Assembly: GCA_026874595.1 (NCBI GenBank)
Contig: CM049306.1
Location: 27,951,519 to 28,015,518, forward strand
Reading direction: 5' to 3'
DNA length: 64,000 nucleotides
From: Sipunculus nudus
Taxonomy: Eukaryota > Annelida > Sipuncula > Golfingiida > Sipunculidae
Each line of letters starts with the position of its first letter. The stretch's first letter is position 1. Positions 62,546 through 64,000 of this stretch are shown in pieces. The notes beneath the pieces were generated by a model, which saw only the letters and a list, made by a program, of their open reading frames with translations, searched no databases and was not told where the DNA came from. The translations under genes and the position numbers were made by a program.

Positions 62546-64000
62546 TTTGAAACTTTTCAAATTCCCCTTATGATTCTGAATTGCTATAGTCTGTCCCAAA
62601 ACCCTTGTCCGCATGTTTTTTTGCAATAATAATTTAAAGACTATTCTTTAAAAATGCTCTTTGGCCCAAAGTAGATATTTAGATAATCCACCGATTTTGT
62701 GTAAAGTTGTAATATATCATGTAAAAAGTATTAACTTTACAACTGTTTTGCATTACTTATGCTGATGGACCATGGATGGCGTTGTCCTGGCACTACTGGA
62801 AGATACATTCCTCCATGGTACACTTTCCATGCCTATGGCTGGGTGTGGCGTTTGTTAGACAACACTGACGTCACAATGATCAGTTGTGCGTTGACTTCAA
62901 TTGACTGATGTCATCAATTTGCCTGGCTTGTTATTATCAGTTCTCCATGGAGTTGTAAATGCTGTAACCTGTTTTGCCATATTTTGGATTATTTGTCTCA
63001 TACAAAATCAAGACAAGGAAATATATTTTATTCAGGTAGGCGGGGTAATAGCTCCCACAACCTTTGGACCAGAAAGGTTTACACTGCTTCACTTGTATGA
63101 ATACTCTCATACTGTGCCAGTCAGTCCATAAATGTGTAAAATATACAAAGTAATTATCTATGTTAAATTTCAAACATGGTAATATCTAAATTTTTTTTCA
63201 CACTAGGAATACTGTATCTTAGGATTAGGCGATAGTAAGCTCTGTGACACTGTGGTAAACCTTGCCATAGAAATCATAGGTCTAATCACTGGTCTAAAGA
63301 AAACTTCAGGCAAAATTTAAAAAACATAAAAAATAAAAAATGAAAAAAAGAAATGGCTAATAAAGAACATTGCACTGAGTAGTACTGGTTGGTCTTTATT
63401 GCCCTTGAGAGTCATTTAATGAACACTGGTCCACATTAAACACTCACCTGAGGCACACTAGCCCTCGGGATCTCAGGTTTCTTTATATTATACTGGGAAA
63501 TGCTTTACAGTGAAACTAGACTGATGACTAAAACAATGAATTGTGATTAAAGTTTTTTTTCTACAAATAACATCTGAAAAACCCTACAATATAACATCTA
63601 ATACAAACAGAAAATTGTTATCTTATTCCTTTATTAACTATAATTTAAGAAAAAAACATTTTAGAATTTTACAAGCATACTGATGACATGTGATTAGTAC
63701 AAGATTTCTGCATACACTTAAGATGATATGATGACATAAAGATTGTCTAAACAGCATCTGTGTAGCTGACAATATTTTGATCATGATCAGCTAATTAGTC
63801 ATTCTAATTAGCCATGTTACGGGGCAAGATAACCAGAAGACATACCTGAGGAGATGGAAGCCAGACACAAGACCAGGCATGACTCACATACTGGCAGGCA
63901 CACAGTTACTGTATCTTACTGCTTTAAAACACACTGACTGACAGCTTGTTCAATAGCTTACATTTAAGTAGAGATCTGTTTAGCCAATAATGGTCTGTGT
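62546..64000. other. Non-coding AT-rich sequence, no gene recognised
   Basis: Overlapping short ORFs on both strands (62901-63131 plus, 62937-63173 minus) show no motif. Two splice-like arrangements on the minus strand, near 63448-63480 and at 63845/63846, are reported as findings. Otherwise the sequence is unique and AT-rich. Confidence 0.55.

Overview
The window reads as nuclear DNA from an animal, most likely a lophotrochozoan and probably a mollusc. It is AT-rich (roughly one third G+C by eye), with no long open reading frames, no operon-like packing and no bacterial signals. It has many microsatellites, one SINE family with a tRNA-like head, and at least seven composite repeats shaped like non-autonomous Helentron/Helitron-type elements (the HINE, DINE-1 or 'pearl' type known from bivalves and insects). 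The phylum is inferred from repeat style and could not be checked.

No complete protein-coding gene can be supported. The longest ORFs (up to about 118 codons) are what chance gives in 64 kb, and several are read-through of tandem repeats. The window is therefore intergenic or inside very long introns. Four short segments have an acceptor-like site, one open frame and a strong donor-like site: 6141-6191 (+), 41110-41166 (-), 35750-35829 (-) and 48208-48246 (+). The 41110-41166 segment is the most interesting. On the minus strand its acceptor is fused directly to a donor-like GTAAGC, and a second donor follows 57 bases later. That layout fits either a 19-codon microexon or a recursive-splicing exon.

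Layout: 1-14832 is mostly unique AT-rich sequence with one candidate exon and small repeats. 14833-15170 is a short terminal-hairpin element in minus orientation. 15171-22508 is unique sequence with a large AAT/ATT palindromic microsatellite near 19.9 kb. 22509-25050 holds a SINE copy and then a multi-unit element interrupted by a CpG-containing insertion. 25051-36160 is unique sequence with several enhancer-like patches and one candidate exon. 36161-36436 is the second, better preserved SINE. 37750-39140 is a two-unit repeat ending in a GGAC array and hairpin. 39141-43865 is unique sequence with the recursive-splice-like exon. 43866-44446 is another hairpin-ended repeat, followed by degenerate repeat to about 45110. 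53545-55797 is a 12-unit, 180-bp tandem array inside an element. 60858-62545 is a second copy of that element, split by a nested element of a different family at 61242-61922. The rest is unique AT-rich sequence.

The main structural result is that repeats sharing almost no internal sequence share one plan: a 5' ACTAGA followed by a small hairpin (seen in some families), internal direct repeats, a GGAC-like microsatellite, then a 3' stem-loop of about 25-30 bases and a short A-run. The stem is kept while its sequence changes between families, which suggests that structure at the 3' end is what matters for their mobilisation.
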